Positions 24,871-34,740 of a stretch of 64,000 bases of DNA are shown one piece after another; position 1 is the first letter of the stretch, and each line of letters opens with the position of its first letter. The DNA is from Limimaricola sp964022235 (GTDB lineage: Bacteria > Pseudomonadota > Alphaproteobacteria > Rhodobacterales > Rhodobacteraceae). Below the pieces are notes generated by a model that had not been told where the DNA came from, searched no databases, and was given only the letters and a program-made list of their open reading frames with translations. The position numbers were made by a program, and so were the translations under genes. The stretch covers positions 1 through 64,000 of the forward strand of contig NZ_CAXHZL010000002.1 of NCBI RefSeq assembly GCF_964022235.1, in the 5' to 3' direction.

Positions 24871-25866
24871 ATGACCCGTCGTAGCGCAGCTGCAAAGCCG
24901 CTGTTCGAGAACGCTGAAGACGTCATTCGTCTCAACATCGAGAACGGAACGCTCGCGCCTGGCGTGGTGCTGCTCGAAAGCGCTCTCGCCGAGGTCCTCA
25001 AGATGTCGCGGGCGCCGGTGAAGCGGGCGCTCAGTCAGCTCGAACAACAGCGACTGATCAGCCGCTTCGACGGTCGCGGCTACATGGTGGGAGCAGTTCC
25101 CACTCCGGGACACGTCCCCAGGCGCATCGACATCCGCCGTCTGGGTCTCGATCTCGGCCCCGCCGAGGGCGAAGCCAGCGGCCCCAACTGGACCCGGATC
25201 CATGACGAGGTCGAAGCGGAGTTGTCCCGTTGCCTCGTGTTCGGGCAGTTCAGGATCATCGAAGACCGCCTTGCCGAGCATTACGACGTCAGCAGGACGG
25301 TCGCCCGGGATGTTCTCGGTCGTCTGCAGGAGCGCCGCATCGTAGCCAAGAATGCGACCTCGCGCTGGATACTGAAACCGCTCACCGCACAGATCATCAG
25401 GGAGCGTTTCGAATTGCGCGCGGTTCTCGAAGTAGCTGCGTTGCGTACTGCCGCGCCTCACCTCGATCGAGAGGCCTTGCGTGAGCTGGCGCGCCGAATC
25501 GAGTCGATAGAACGCGCCGACGAAGATATCGATCAGGCGGAATGGTTCGAAATCATGGGCCGCTTCATCGATCTCGCGGTCTTGACCACGCCCAACTCCG
25601 AATTGGCCGACTACGTGGCGTCGAACCGCAAAACCTTGCAGGCCTCGCATTCGGCCTTGTTCAGGCTCGGCATGCCAAGCGATCGTTCATCGGTGATCGA
25701 GCTGAGGATCATCGTAGAACTACTCCTCAATGACGCGAGCCCCAGCGCCGCCACGATGTTCGAACAGCACATCTCGAAACTTAGAGATCGAACCATTGCC
25801 CAACTGAAGATAGTTGCCGTTGTCCCGGCACCTACTGATCTTCCGCCTTACGTCGTCCATTTGTGA
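24871..25866 (+). CDS. GntR/FadR-type regulator with two winged-helix segments
   Basis: The 331-residue product shows two helix-turn-helix-like blocks. One is at about 12-72 (LAEVLKMSRAPVKRALSQLE then GRGYMVG), the other at about 107-165 (LAEHYDVSRTVARDVLGRLQ). An FCD-like all-helical ligand domain follows (from about 170, IIRERFELRAVLEVAALR). Ordinary FadR-type regulators have one DNA-binding domain and about 230-250 residues, so the duplication is unusual. It diverges from the 12-gene transport operon, the likely target. No gene follows in the same direction for 879 bp. Confidence 0.82.
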   Translation: MTRRSAAAKPLFENAEDVIRLNIENGTLAPGVVLLESALAEVLKMSRAPVKRALSQLEQQRLISRFDGRGYMVGAVPTPGHVPRRIDIRRLGLDLGPAEGEASGPNWTRIHDEVEAELSRCLVFGQFRIIEDRLAEHYDVSRTVARDVLGRLQERRIVAKNATSRWILKPLTAQIIRERFELRAVLEVAALRTAAPHLDREALRELARRIESIERADEDIDQAEWFEIMGRFIDLAVLTTPNSELADYVASNRKTLQASHSALFRLGMPSDRSSVIELRIIVELLLNDASPSAATMFEQHISKLRDRTIAQLKIVAVVPAPTDLPPYVVHL

Positions 25867-26745
25867 AAGCGACCATGCCACCCATTTTCCGTACGACTGA
25901 AGATCTTGCCATCAACTTTGACATTGGTCGCATCGCTCGCGCTTGCGGCTAAGTCTGATCAGCACTCAATATAGCTGGCGATAACATTCGCGAGGCTGCA
26001 CGATTGATCGTGAATTTCCATTGACTACCACACCATAGCGCGAAGCAGCCTAGCGCACACAGATCCCATGAAGTGACCGCCAAAGCGCACTGATTGATGG
26101 AATGATCGATCAACCCTCCCTCCTCGTCGTCTCGCCTCGCAAAACCTTGACGCTCTGCGATACACGGCTAATCTACTGAAACGTCACACAAGCAGCGCAC
26201 GCTCGAATTTACCAAACATTTTCAATGCTTTGAAAATCTCCGGAATTTCACTGGGGCTCCTACCACCCCAGCCAGGTTTTCTCCAAGTCATTGATATTGT
26301 TGATGCCCCGAAACGTGACCGGGGCATGTCACACAGAGCTGTCACACCACGGTGCAGCACTGGATGTCGGGGATCTCGGACGGCCTGCTCTCGATGGAGG
26401 GCGGCATGACTGCAATGAACCATGTCTTCCGAGGAGGCGCCGTCTATACGTGGCGCCGTCGCCTACCCCGCCCGCTGGTCGGGCGTGGAGCGCCTGCCCA
26501 GCGCAGGGCCGGCCGGTAGCAATCGGCCGTGTCGATGTCGGCTTCCGACGCGGATGCGGCACACTCTGAGGACACGGTCTCCGAGCAGGGCCGTGAGCTT
26601 AGCCTATCCTTCCATCCTCAGCAGACGCATCTTTTCCGTGATGGGCGTGACCGATAAGAGTGGCAAGCTCCTCCAGTTGATCCAGCGCAAGGCGAAGAAA
26701 TCCGTTCGCCGTAAGACTCCCGAGAACCTTGAAGGGAGGCGATCC
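25867..26745 (+). other. Long intergenic region, no supported gene
   Basis: About 880 bp with no convincing coding frame. Open frames here are short or Arg/Pro-rich shadows, including the upstream extension of the following gene. Visible features are a TTGAT/ATCAA repeat with a 10-base spacer (26094-26113) and an FNR-like box near the 3' end (26677-26690). The region separates the ABC operon from the stress island and may mark its boundary. Confidence 0.5.
26677..26690. promoter_or_regulatory. FNR-like box upstream of the membrane-protein gene
   Basis: TTGATCCAGCGCAA fits TTGAT-N4-ATCAA with two mismatches in the right half (CGCAA). It lies 55 bp before the ATG at 26746, matching the spacing of the other boxes in this island. 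Confidence 0.45.
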
Positions 26746-27855
26746 ATGGCACGCGTGCTTCTGGTTTTGATCATGATCATGTTCGCCGTGCCGGCTTGGG
26801 CCCAGGACCGCACGGCTACCTTCGATCTCGGGGAGGATTCGTTTCGCGCCGGGCGCTCGGTGAGCCATGCCGTGGCCGGAACGGATGACCTGTTCATGGC
26901 CGGGGAGAGAGTCGCGGGGCAAAGCGACATCACGGGATCGGCGCATCTGGCGGGCCGCGCGATCACCATGGAAGGCGCAGTGGGCGGCGATGCCTACGCG
27001 GCGGGCGAAGAGGTGTTTATCCGTGGCGTTGTCCAAGGGGATGTGACCGCGGTCGGCCGTGCGGTCTCCGTCGCGGGCGTCGGCGGCGATCTGCGGATGG
27101 CCGGCTCGGAGTTGCGGCTCGGCGGCGAAGTCGGTGGCTATGCGATGGTGATGGGTGAGGACGTCGCGTTCGACGCGGCGGTGGCTGGCGATGTGAGCCT
27201 TGCGGCGCAGCGAGTGGAATGGGGCAGCGCGGCGTCGATCGCGGGACGGTTGATCGTTTACGAGGCGGAGCCCGGCAACCTGCAGGTGCCCGCCCGGGTC
27301 ATTCCCGCCGATCGGATCGAACGGCGCGAGATCGAGGAATGGGAGGGGCCGCAGCCGCCGAACTGGGGCCGAGCGATCCTCTGGTTCCTGTTGGGGGTGC
27401 TCGTGGTGGTCGCACTGGCCGCGCTGATCGCGGCGCTGGTGCCGGAGCGGCTTGCCGAGATGCGGCGGCAGCTCCTCGCGCGGCCGTTCCGCACCTTGTG
27501 GCTGGGCTTTCTGACGCAATCGGCGGTGATCGGCGCGGGCCTGCTGTTCGCGATGACGATCATAGGGCTGCTGCTGACACCGGCCATGATCGTACTGGCG
27601 CTCATCGGAGGTTTCGCCGGCTACATCGTAGCGGCGTATTCCTTCGGGGTGGGCCTGTTGCTGGCGTTCGGCAGGGGGGAGCCGGACAGCATCAGCAGCC
27701 GAATGGCGGCAGCTTGCGTCGGCGCGCTGGCGGCGGGACTCATCGGCCTCATTCCGTTCCTGGGCTGGCTCTTCGTCCTCGCATTGGTTCTTTCGGGGAT
27801 CGGGGCGATCGCGACGCGACTGTTTCGGCCCGCGTTCTTCCGCGATCTCCCGTGA
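26746..27855 (+). CDS. Exported/membrane protein with polymer-forming repeat region and C-terminal helices
   Basis: The 369-residue protein has a cleavable signal peptide (1-21, cut after AWA). Residues about 40-180 repeat short Gly/Val strands (GGDAYAAGEEVFIRGVVQGD, VGGDLRMAGSELRLGGEVGG), a bactofilin-like right-handed beta pattern. Four hydrophobic helices follow (from about residue 210). I recognise the architecture but no specific function. ATG 26746 is preferred over upstream in-frame starts because AGGGAGG lies just before it and the leader is intact. An FNR-like box precedes it. Confidence 0.8.
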   Translation: MARVLLVLIMIMFAVPAWAQDRTATFDLGEDSFRAGRSVSHAVAGTDDLFMAGERVAGQSDITGSAHLAGRAITMEGAVGGDAYAAGEEVFIRGVVQGDVTAVGRAVSVAGVGGDLRMAGSELRLGGEVGGYAMVMGEDVAFDAAVAGDVSLAAQRVEWGSAASIAGRLIVYEAEPGNLQVPARVIPADRIERREIEEWEGPQPPNWGRAILWFLLGVLVVVALAALIAALVPERLAEMRRQLLARPFRTLWLGFLTQSAVIGAGLLFAMTIIGLLLTPAMIVLALIGGFAGYIVAAYSFGVGLLLAFGRGEPDSISSRMAAACVGALAAGLIGLIPFLGWLFVLALVLSGIGAIATRLFRPAFFRDLP

Positions 27856-27997
27856 GACGACGGGACGCCTCGGGCCGCGATTGTTGCGACACAAGTCGCG
27901 CATTGCCCCCCGCAATTCGGGATACAGAAACTGGATCGTGCAGCGCCGGTCAGGTCGGGGGTCAGACCTGCCGGAGTCGGACCCGCGCCGAGGTCAT

Positions 27998-28011
27998 TTG
28001 ACGTAGATCAA
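27998..28011. promoter_or_regulatory. FNR-like box upstream of the MacB-type exporter operon
   Basis: TTGACGTAGATCAA has a perfect right half and one mismatch in the left half of TTGAT-N4-ATCAA. It lies 59 bp before the first possible ATG (28071) of the exporter operon. Confidence 0.6.
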
Positions 28012-28070
28012 CGTGGCTTCGGACCGATGATGGCAGCATCGGGCAGGACACTGGTTCAATCGCGACGCCC

Positions 28071-28973
28071 ATGATGACCGATGACGTCGTGACGGGCAAA
28101 ATGCCTGCGAGGCGAAACGGGATCATCAGGCGTCCTTCGGAGAAGGAATCCGAGGCGCGCCCGGAACAGGGGGCCCCGATGCCCATGGATCATCTCGGCG
28201 ACCGACAGCGCAACCACTCGGCACGGTCGAAGACCGGCCCGCCGACCGATGACGCTGGTACGGGTGGCTTGGCCGCGTTCCGTACCGAAGGGCTGAGCAA
28301 GACCTATGGCGCCGGAGGGCCGAACGAGGTCCGCGCGCTCGACGGTGTTGATCTGGAACTACCGAGTGAGGAGCTCGTGGTGCTTCTCGGACCATCGGGG
28401 AGCGGCAAGTCCACCCTGCTCAACATCCTTGGCGGGCTGGACCACGCGACGCGAGGGACCGCATGGTTCAGGGAGATGGAGCTGACCGCGATGACCGATC
28501 GGCAGCTCACCCGCTACCGGCGCGACCATGTCGGCTTCGTGTTCCAGTTCTACAACCTCGTGGCCAGCCTCACCGCTCGCGAGAACGTCGAGCTGGTCAC
28601 CGACATCGCCGCGGATCCCATGCCGGCCGCCGAGGCCCTGTCGCTGGTCGGGCTCGACGCGCGGCTCGATCACTTTCCCGCCCAGCTTTCGGGCGGCGAG
28701 CAGCAGCGCGTCGCCATCGCGCGGGCCATCGCCAAGCGCCCCGAAGTGCTGCTTTGCGACGAGCCGACCGGCGCGCTGGACAGCCGCACCGGGGTCGCGG
28801 TGCTGTCGGCGCTCGAAGCGGTCAACGCGCGGTTCGGGACCACCATCCTCGTCATCACCCACAACGCCGACATCGAGCGGATGGCGCATCGGGTGATCCG
28901 TTTTCAGGATGGCCGGGTTATCGACGTCGCGCGCAACCCCGACCGCGTCGCGGCCAAGGGCATCCGATGGTGA
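28071..28973 (+). CDS. ABC exporter ATPase, LolD/MacB type
   Basis: 300 residues if ATG 28071 is used. The first 65 residues are polar and unlike the family, so ATG 28179 or 28185 may be the true start. The core has Walker A GPSGSGKST, signature LSGGEQQRVAIARA, Walker B VLLCDEPTGALD and the LolD/MacB-type FQFYNLVASLTARENVEL Q-loop. It powers the FtsX-type permease whose ATG overlaps its end by 7 bp. With the following HlyD-like gene it forms a tripartite-type exporter operon. Confidence 0.9.
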   Translation: MMTDDVVTGKMPARRNGIIRRPSEKESEARPEQGAPMPMDHLGDRQRNHSARSKTGPPTDDAGTGGLAAFRTEGLSKTYGAGGPNEVRALDGVDLELPSEELVVLLGPSGSGKSTLLNILGGLDHATRGTAWFREMELTAMTDRQLTRYRRDHVGFVFQFYNLVASLTARENVELVTDIAADPMPAAEALSLVGLDARLDHFPAQLSGGEQQRVAIARAIAKRPEVLLCDEPTGALDSRTGVAVLSALEAVNARFGTTILVITHNADIERMAHRVIRFQDGRVIDVARNPDRVAAKGIRW

Positions 28974-31336
28974 GGGCGCGCGCCATCGACCGCAAGCTGC
29001 TGCGCGACCTGCGCCGCTTGTGGTCCCAGGTCGCGGCGATCGCGCTCGTGCTGGCCTGCGGCGTGGCGATTCTGCTGACCGCCTTCGGCATGATCCGAGC
29101 GCTGGAAACCACGCTTGACGACTATTACGGCCGCCAGCGCTTCGCCGATATGTTCGCCTCGGTGCGCCGCGCGCCCGGCGAGCTGGTCGAAGAGATACGC
29201 GCGATCGAGGGAGTCCGCTCGGTCGAGGTACGAAAGGTCGGTCCGGTCACGCTCAACCTGCCGGATCGACCGGCGCCGGGTTCGGGCCGGCTGTTGTCCC
29301 TGCCCGCCGGTGCGCCGCTCCTGAACGCGCCCCTGCTGGTCTCGGGGCGGATGCCCGACCCCGACAGCGACCGCGAGGTTGCCGTTAACGCCCGGTTTGC
29401 GGAGGCCAACGGCTTTCGCCCCGGCGACGGCTTTGCGGCGATCGCCAATGGGCGGCGGCTCGATCTGACGATCACCGGCACGTTGCGCAGCCCGGAATTC
29501 CTCTACAGCCTGCCCCCCGGCGGGCTGATGCCCGACGACGCGGGCTTCGCGGTCATCTGGATGCCGGAACGGGCCGCGGGCGCAGTGCTCGACCTCGAAG
29601 GCGCCATCAACGACGTAACCCTGACCCTGCACGCGACCGCCGTGACGGCAGAGGTCGCGGACCGGGTCGATGCGCTGCTCGCCCCGTGGGGCGGTACCGG
29701 CGTCCGCCTGCGCGACCAACATCCAAGCCATGCCTTCATCGCCGCCGAGCTCCAACAGCTGCGCAACATGACCGTCGTGCTGCCACCGATCTTCTTTGTG
29801 ATCGCGGGCTTTCTGGTGAACATGCTCTTGGGTCGGATCGTGGCGTTGGAGCGCGCCGAGATCGGCCTGCTCAAGGCGGTGGGCTACCGCAAGTCGGAGA
29901 TCGCGCTGCACTACCTACTTCTCGCGATGCTGGTGGCCTGCATCGGCATCGCGATCGGCTGGCTTGCCGGAAGCTGGCTGGCAGGCGGCATGGCCCGGAT
30001 CTACGCCCGGTTCTTCGATTTTCCATGGCTGATCCGGCCGGATGGTTTCGACGTCTACGCGATTTCGGGGCTCCTGGCCCTCGTGGTGGCCGGGCTGGGG
30101 GCCGCGCGGGCCGCGCTGACCGCGGCGCGGCTGGCCCCGGCGGTGGCGATGGCCCCGCCCGCGCCTCCGCATTTCGGCAAGGGGCCGTTCGACCAGCTGG
30201 CGGCCGGGCGCTGGCTCTCCCAGCCCGCCAAGATGGTGCTGCGCGGGCTGCTGCGCTGGCCGGTCCGTGCCGCGATGACAATGCTGGGGCTCTCCGCCGG
30301 GGTCGCGATCCTCGTGGCCTCCAGCTTCATGATCGACGCGATGGATGTGGTGATGGACAGCGCCTTCTACCGGGCGAACCGCCAGCACGCGACGCTGGTC
30401 CTTGGCGCACAAGCGCCTGCCGAAGCGGCCTTGCAGGCCCGCGCCCTGCCCGGCGTCCTGCGGGTGGAGCCACAGTTCGATCTCGCCGTGACGCTGCGCA
30501 AGGGGCACCTGTCCAAGCGTCTTTCGATCACCGCCCAGCCCCCCGGCGGCGATCTGGTCCGGATCCTCGACACCAAGGGCCGGGTCGTCGCGGCCCCGGA
30601 GACGGCCCTGATGCTGTCGCGCCAGCTGGCCGATCAGCTGCAGGTCCGACCTGGCGACGTGGTCGAAGTCGAGGTCGCCGGGGACCGGGAGCGCGACTTC
30701 CGGGAGCCGGTCGCAGCAGTGACGCGCCAATATCTCGGCCTCGGGGCCTATATGGACCACGACGCGCTCGCGGCGCGGCTGGGCCGGGCACCGCAGGTCA
30801 CGGCCCTGCATCTGGCGCTGGACCCCGCCGCGCTGCCCGAGTTTCAGACGGCGCTCAAGACGCTGCCGACGCTTGCGGCGAGCGTCATGCTGACCGAGGT
30901 CCGCGACAGCTTCCGCGAGACGATCCGGCAGAACATCCGCTGGAACACGATCCTGTTCCTGACGATCTCCGGGCTGATCACGGCCGGCGTCGCCTATAAT
31001 GGCGCCCGCATCCAGCTCTCGGAGCGGGCGCGCGAGCTGGCCAGCCTGCGCATCCTCGGCTTCACCCGCACCGAGGCGGCGTCGATCCTGCTCGGCGAGA
31101 CCGCCGTGCTGGCGCTTCTGGCGCAGCCGCTGGGCTGGGGGATCGGTGCGCTGATCGCGCAGGGCATGGTCTCGGGCTTCGACAGCGACCTCTACCGGAT
31201 TCCACTGGTGCTGACCCCGGCCAATTTCGCGCGCGCGAGCCTGCTGACGCTGACCGCAATCCTGGCCGCCGCGCTGCTGGTCCGGCGGCGTTTCGACCGG
31301 CTGGATCTTCTGAACGTCCTCAAGACGAGGGAATGA
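28967..31336 (+). CDS. FtsX/MacB-type ABC permease with two FtsX domains
   Basis: The 789-residue protein has an N-terminal transmembrane helix, a large periplasmic region and a first FtsX core around residues 265-400 (LERAEIGLLKAVGYRKSEIAL). A second helix (about 440) and periplasmic domain follow, then a C-terminal FtsX core (SERARELASLRILGFTRTEA). This is the long LolC/E-like two-module form used in lipoprotein, toxin or drug export. The substrate is unknown. It is coupled to the ATPase by a 7-bp overlap and followed 4 bp later by the fusion-protein gene. Confidence 0.9.
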   Translation: MVRARAIDRKLLRDLRRLWSQVAAIALVLACGVAILLTAFGMIRALETTLDDYYGRQRFADMFASVRRAPGELVEEIRAIEGVRSVEVRKVGPVTLNLPDRPAPGSGRLLSLPAGAPLLNAPLLVSGRMPDPDSDREVAVNARFAEANGFRPGDGFAAIANGRRLDLTITGTLRSPEFLYSLPPGGLMPDDAGFAVIWMPERAAGAVLDLEGAINDVTLTLHATAVTAEVADRVDALLAPWGGTGVRLRDQHPSHAFIAAELQQLRNMTVVLPPIFFVIAGFLVNMLLGRIVALERAEIGLLKAVGYRKSEIALHYLLLAMLVACIGIAIGWLAGSWLAGGMARIYARFFDFPWLIRPDGFDVYAISGLLALVVAGLGAARAALTAARLAPAVAMAPPAPPHFGKGPFDQLAAGRWLSQPAKMVLRGLLRWPVRAAMTMLGLSAGVAILVASSFMIDAMDVVMDSAFYRANRQHATLVLGAQAPAEAALQARALPGVLRVEPQFDLAVTLRKGHLSKRLSITAQPPGGDLVRILDTKGRVVAAPETALMLSRQLADQLQVRPGDVVEVEVAGDRERDFREPVAAVTRQYLGLGAYMDHDALAARLGRAPQVTALHLALDPAALPEFQTALKTLPTLAASVMLTEVRDSFRETIRQNIRWNTILFLTISGLITAGVAYNGARIQLSERARELASLRILGFTRTEAASILLGETAVLALLAQPLGWGIGALIAQGMVSGFDSDLYRIPLVLTPANFARASLLTLTAILAAALLVRRRFDRLDLLNVLKTRE

Positions 31337-31340
31337 AACC

Positions 31341-32552
31341 ATGGCCCGCCCTATCCGCCTGATCGTCCTGTTTGCCATCCCGGCGCTGATCGTCGCGAGC
31401 CTCCTTTGGGTCGCATTTCGACCGCTGCCCGTCACCGCCGAGCTGGTACCCGTGGCGCGCGGGCCAATGGAGGTCACGCTCGAGGTCGAGGGAAAGGCGC
31501 GGATCCGCGAGGTCTGGGAGGTCTCGGCACCGATCGCGGGTACCGCCCGGCGTTCGCCGGTCCGGGTCGGTGACGCGGTGGTGGCCGGCGAGACGCTGGT
31601 CGCCGTGGTCGAGCCGATCGAACCCAGCCTGCTCGACCGGCGCAGCCGGGTCGAGGCCGAAGCCGCCACGCATGAGGCCGAGGCCGCCTTCACCGCCGCC
31701 GAGAGCCGGTTGCAGCAGGCCCTGCAGGAGCTCAGCTACGCCAAGTCGCGTCACGATCAGGCGCGAACGCTGGTCGAGCGCGGCGCCGCCCCGGCCGACC
31801 GGCTTGAGGAGGCGGCGCAGGCGCTGAAGGTCGCGCAGGCCGCCCGCGACACGGCGCTGTCGACGCGCATCATGGCGCAGAGCGCGCTCGACCGGACCCG
31901 CGCCGCGTTGATCGGTCCCGGCGACGGGACCGGGGATGGCAGCGGCTGCTGCGTCGAGATCCGCGCCCCGGCCACCGGCGTCGTCCTCGCCATCGACCAG
32001 CTCAGTGCGCGGCCGGTCGCCGCCGGCGAGCGGCTGCTCGACATCGGCGATCCGAACGATCTGGAAATCGTCGCGGACCTGCTGTCGCGCGATGCCGTCC
32101 GCCTCCCCGAGGATGCCCTGGCCCATGTCGCGCGCTGGGGCGGGGCGAGCGAGCCGCCCGCCCATCTGCGCCGGATCGAGCCTTCGGCGCGGACCGAAGT
32201 CTCGGCGCTCGGGATCGAAGAGCAGCGGGTCGAGGCGATTTTCGATTTCACCACGCCCGATGCTCCGCCCGTCGGGCTCGGGGACGGCTATGCCCTTCGT
32301 CTGCGCATCGTGCTGTGGCGGTCACCGGACGAGTTGCAGGTGCCGATCGCCGCGCTGTTCCGCGAAGGCCGCGACTGGGCATGCTTCGTGGTCGAGGAGG
32401 GTCGCGCCCGCCGCGCCGTGCTGGAGATCGGCCAACGCAACGACACGGCCGCGCAGGTGCTGGGCGGGCTGAAAGTCGGCGACGTGGTCATCGCGCATCC
32501 CGGCGAGAAAGTCGCCGAGGGCGTGGCGATCCGGGCGGCCGAGCGCGAGTGA
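31341..32552 (+). CDS. HlyD/MacA-type periplasmic adaptor protein
   Basis: The 403-residue protein has an N-terminal membrane anchor (about 7-25), a biotinyl-lipoyl-like half (VSAPIAGTARRSPVRVGDAV), a long alpha-helical hairpin rich in Ala, Glu and Gln (about 95-190), the returning lipoyl half (IRAPATGVVLAIDQLS) and a beta-barrel end. It would link the FtsX-type permease to an outer-membrane exit. No outer-membrane factor gene is nearby. GAGGGA precedes the ATG. Confidence 0.88.
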   Translation: MARPIRLIVLFAIPALIVASLLWVAFRPLPVTAELVPVARGPMEVTLEVEGKARIREVWEVSAPIAGTARRSPVRVGDAVVAGETLVAVVEPIEPSLLDRRSRVEAEAATHEAEAAFTAAESRLQQALQELSYAKSRHDQARTLVERGAAPADRLEEAAQALKVAQAARDTALSTRIMAQSALDRTRAALIGPGDGTGDGSGCCVEIRAPATGVVLAIDQLSARPVAAGERLLDIGDPNDLEIVADLLSRDAVRLPEDALAHVARWGGASEPPAHLRRIEPSARTEVSALGIEEQRVEAIFDFTTPDAPPVGLGDGYALRLRIVLWRSPDELQVPIAALFREGRDWACFVVEEGRARRAVLEIGQRNDTAAQVLGGLKVGDVVIAHPGEKVAEGVAIRAAERE

Positions 32553-32625
32553 CCCGGAGACCGCCGAGCCGACAGGCGCAGCGCCACCGCGGGGCGGCAT
32601 CATATCGACCCGTGGCTCCCTCGCC

Positions 32626-32639
32626 TTGATCCAGATCAG
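32626..32639. promoter_or_regulatory. FNR-like box upstream of the mla operon
   Basis: TTGATCCAGATCAG matches TTGAT-N4-ATCAA except the last base. It lies 194 bp before the mlaE-like start, farther than the other boxes, so a transcript with a long leader would be needed. Confidence 0.5.
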
Positions 32640-32833
32640 GGCCGGGTTGTCCACGGGCGGCGATACTCGCCCCACCTCCGCTGGAAAGGCCGCCCCATGA
32701 TCCCCACCGCGATCGAATGCATGGCGGCGCGGCCCGTACCCCGCGCAGCCTGCCCTGCCCTGGAACCTGCTTTCCTGCGCGCGAGGGGCGCGGCTAGCCA
32801 GTCCGTGGCACGCGCGTCGCGTCGGCCCGACCG

Positions 32834-33946
32834 ATGAGCATCAAGATCGGCACGACGGCCGGACGGCCAGAGATCGAAATCTCGGGCTCTCTCGGCCTGC
32901 CCGAACTGGAACAGGCCCGCCGCCGTTTCGCGCAGATCCCCTTCACCCCCCAGGCCACGCTCGACCTCTCGGCACTGCAGCGTCTCGATTCCGCCGGTGC
33001 GTGGCTGCTGCTGACCGAACAGGCGCGGCTGCGGCAGGAGGGGACGGATCTCACCCTTTCATCGGTGCCGCCACATGCCCTGCCGCTCGTGGAGGTCGTA
33101 CGCGCGAACCTCGCGCGGGCCGAGCCCGCGACCCAGCCGCCACTCACCGTCACCGCGCTGCTCGACCGGCTCGGCAGGAAGGTCGCCGGCGGCGCTGCCT
33201 TCCTGCGCGACCTGCTGGGATATCTCGGGATCTTCACCGCGCGGCTGCTCGGAGCGCTCCGGCGGCCACGTGGGTTTCACCTGACCTCGCTCGTGCATCA
33301 CTGCGAAGAGGTCGGGCTGCGCGCGGTACCGATCGTGGCGCTGATGGCATTCCTGATCGGCGTCGTGCTCGCCTTTCAGGGCGCGACCCAGCTGCGTCCC
33401 TTCGGCGCGGAGATCTTCGTGGTCGAGCTGATCGCCATCTCGATCCTGCGCGAACTCGGCATCCTTCTCACCGCGATCATCGTCGCCGGGCGCACCGCTT
33501 CGGCCTTCACGGCGGCGATCGGCTCGATGAAGATGCGCGAGGAGATCGATGCGATGCAGACCCTGCGCATCGACCCGGCCAACGCGCTGATACTGCCGCG
33601 CATTCTGGCGCTGGTGATCACGCTGCCGATCCTCGGGCTGGTGGCGGATCTTAGCGGTCTCCTAGGCGGTGCGCTCATGTCATGGGCCGAGCTCGGCATC
33701 TCGCCCGCGATGTTTCGCACCCGTCTGATCGAGGGCGTCGAGCCGATCCATGTCGTCGTCGGGCTGGTCAAGGCGCCGGTCTTCGCGCTGATCATCGGCA
33801 TCGTCGGCTGCCGCGCCGGCATGCAGGTCGGCAACAGCGCGGAATCGCTCGGGCGGATGACCTCCAGCGCCGTCGTCACCGCGATCTTCGCGGTGATCGT
33901 CATCGACGCGCTGTTCTCGATCCTCTTCGCGCAGGTCGGCCTGTGA
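32834..33946 (+). CDS. mlaE: MCE/Mla lipid ABC permease with an N-terminal STAS domain
   Basis: 370 residues: a STAS/MlaB-like domain (about 1-92, with LDLSALQRLDSAGAWLLL) fused to an MlaE permease (about 115-370; GAEIFVVELIAISILRELG, MKMREEIDAMQTL). The complex moves phospholipids or other lipids between inner membrane and periplasm. In E. coli MlaB and MlaE are separate proteins; here they are one chain. The stop overlaps the ATPase start (GTGA). It is the first gene of a four-gene operon. Confidence 0.9.
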   Translation: MSIKIGTTAGRPEIEISGSLGLPELEQARRRFAQIPFTPQATLDLSALQRLDSAGAWLLLTEQARLRQEGTDLTLSSVPPHALPLVEVVRANLARAEPATQPPLTVTALLDRLGRKVAGGAAFLRDLLGYLGIFTARLLGALRRPRGFHLTSLVHHCEEVGLRAVPIVALMAFLIGVVLAFQGATQLRPFGAEIFVVELIAISILRELGILLTAIIVAGRTASAFTAAIGSMKMREEIDAMQTLRIDPANALILPRILALVITLPILGLVADLSGLLGGALMSWAELGISPAMFRTRLIEGVEPIHVVVGLVKAPVFALIIGIVGCRAGMQVGNSAESLGRMTSSAVVTAIFAVIVIDALFSILFAQVGL

Positions 33947-34737
33947 TCGGGACCGACGACATGGTGATCCGCATTCGCGGGCTGGAGAGCCGCTTCGGGC
34001 CGCATCGCGTCCATGAGGGGCTCGATCTCGACATGCGGCGCGGCGAGGTGCTGGGCGTGGTCGGCGGCTCGGGCACGGGCAAGTCGGTGCTGCTGCGCAG
34101 CATCGTCGGCCTGCGGCGCCCCGATGCCGGACGGATCGCGGTGTTCGGCGAGGAGATGACCGGGATCAACGAGGATCGCCGCGCCGCGCTCGCGGCGCGG
34201 TGGGGTGTCATGTTCCAAGACGGGGCGCTTTTCTCCTCGCTGACGCTGCGCGAGAATGTCGAGGTGCCGCTCCGCGGCGTCGCGGGGCTCGATCCGGACA
34301 CCCGCCGCGCCTTGGCCGAGCTCAAGATCGCCATGGTCGGGCTGCCGCTCGACGCGGCCGAAACCTATCCGGCCGAGTTGTCAGGCGGCATGCGCAAGCG
34401 CGCGGGCCTCGCGCGCGCGCTCGCGCTCGACCCCGAGATCGTCTTTCTCGACGAACCGACCGCGGGGCTCGACCCGATCGGCGCCGCGGCCTTCGACCGG
34501 CTGATGCGCGATCTCGTGCAGGCGCTCGGGCTCAGCGTGTTCCTCGTGACCCATGATCTCGATACGCTTTACGCGCTGTGCGACCGCGTCGCTGTGCTGG
34601 CCGAGCGCCGCGTGCTCGCCACGGGCACACTCGACGAGATGCTGGCGGTCGAGCACCCTTGGGTGCGCGACTATTTCCACGGCCCCCGGGGAAGGGCCGC
34701 TCGCAGGTCCGGCCAGGCCGCGCCGCAAGGGAGGTGA
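33943..34737 (+). CDS. mlaF: MCE/Mla-type ABC ATPase
   Basis: 264 residues from GTG 33943; an ATG at 33961 is the alternative. Walker A is GGSGTGKSVLLRSI, the signature ELSGGMRKRAGLARAL is typical of MlaF, and Walker B is IVFLDEPTAGLD. It energises lipid transport through the STAS-MlaE permease, to which it is translationally coupled. The C-terminal tail is short and basic (GRAARRSGQAAPQGR). Confidence 0.92.
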   Translation: MIGTDDMVIRIRGLESRFGPHRVHEGLDLDMRRGEVLGVVGGSGTGKSVLLRSIVGLRRPDAGRIAVFGEEMTGINEDRRAALAARWGVMFQDGALFSSLTLRENVEVPLRGVAGLDPDTRRALAELKIAMVGLPLDAAETYPAELSGGMRKRAGLARALALDPEIVFLDEPTAGLDPIGAAAFDRLMRDLVQALGLSVFLVTHDLDTLYALCDRVAVLAERRVLATGTLDEMLAVEHPWVRDYFHGPRGRAARRSGQAAPQGR

Positions 34738-34740
34738 CAC

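Noticed and set aside
26094..26113. TTGAT ... ATCAA pair in the intergenic region as a further FNR box
   Set aside because: Spacer is ten bases rather than four, and no gene start lies close by.
26422..26745. In-frame N-terminal extension of the membrane-protein gene
   Set aside because: Sequence is Arg/Pro/Ser-rich and would bury the signal peptide; a good ribosome-binding site exists before ATG 26746.
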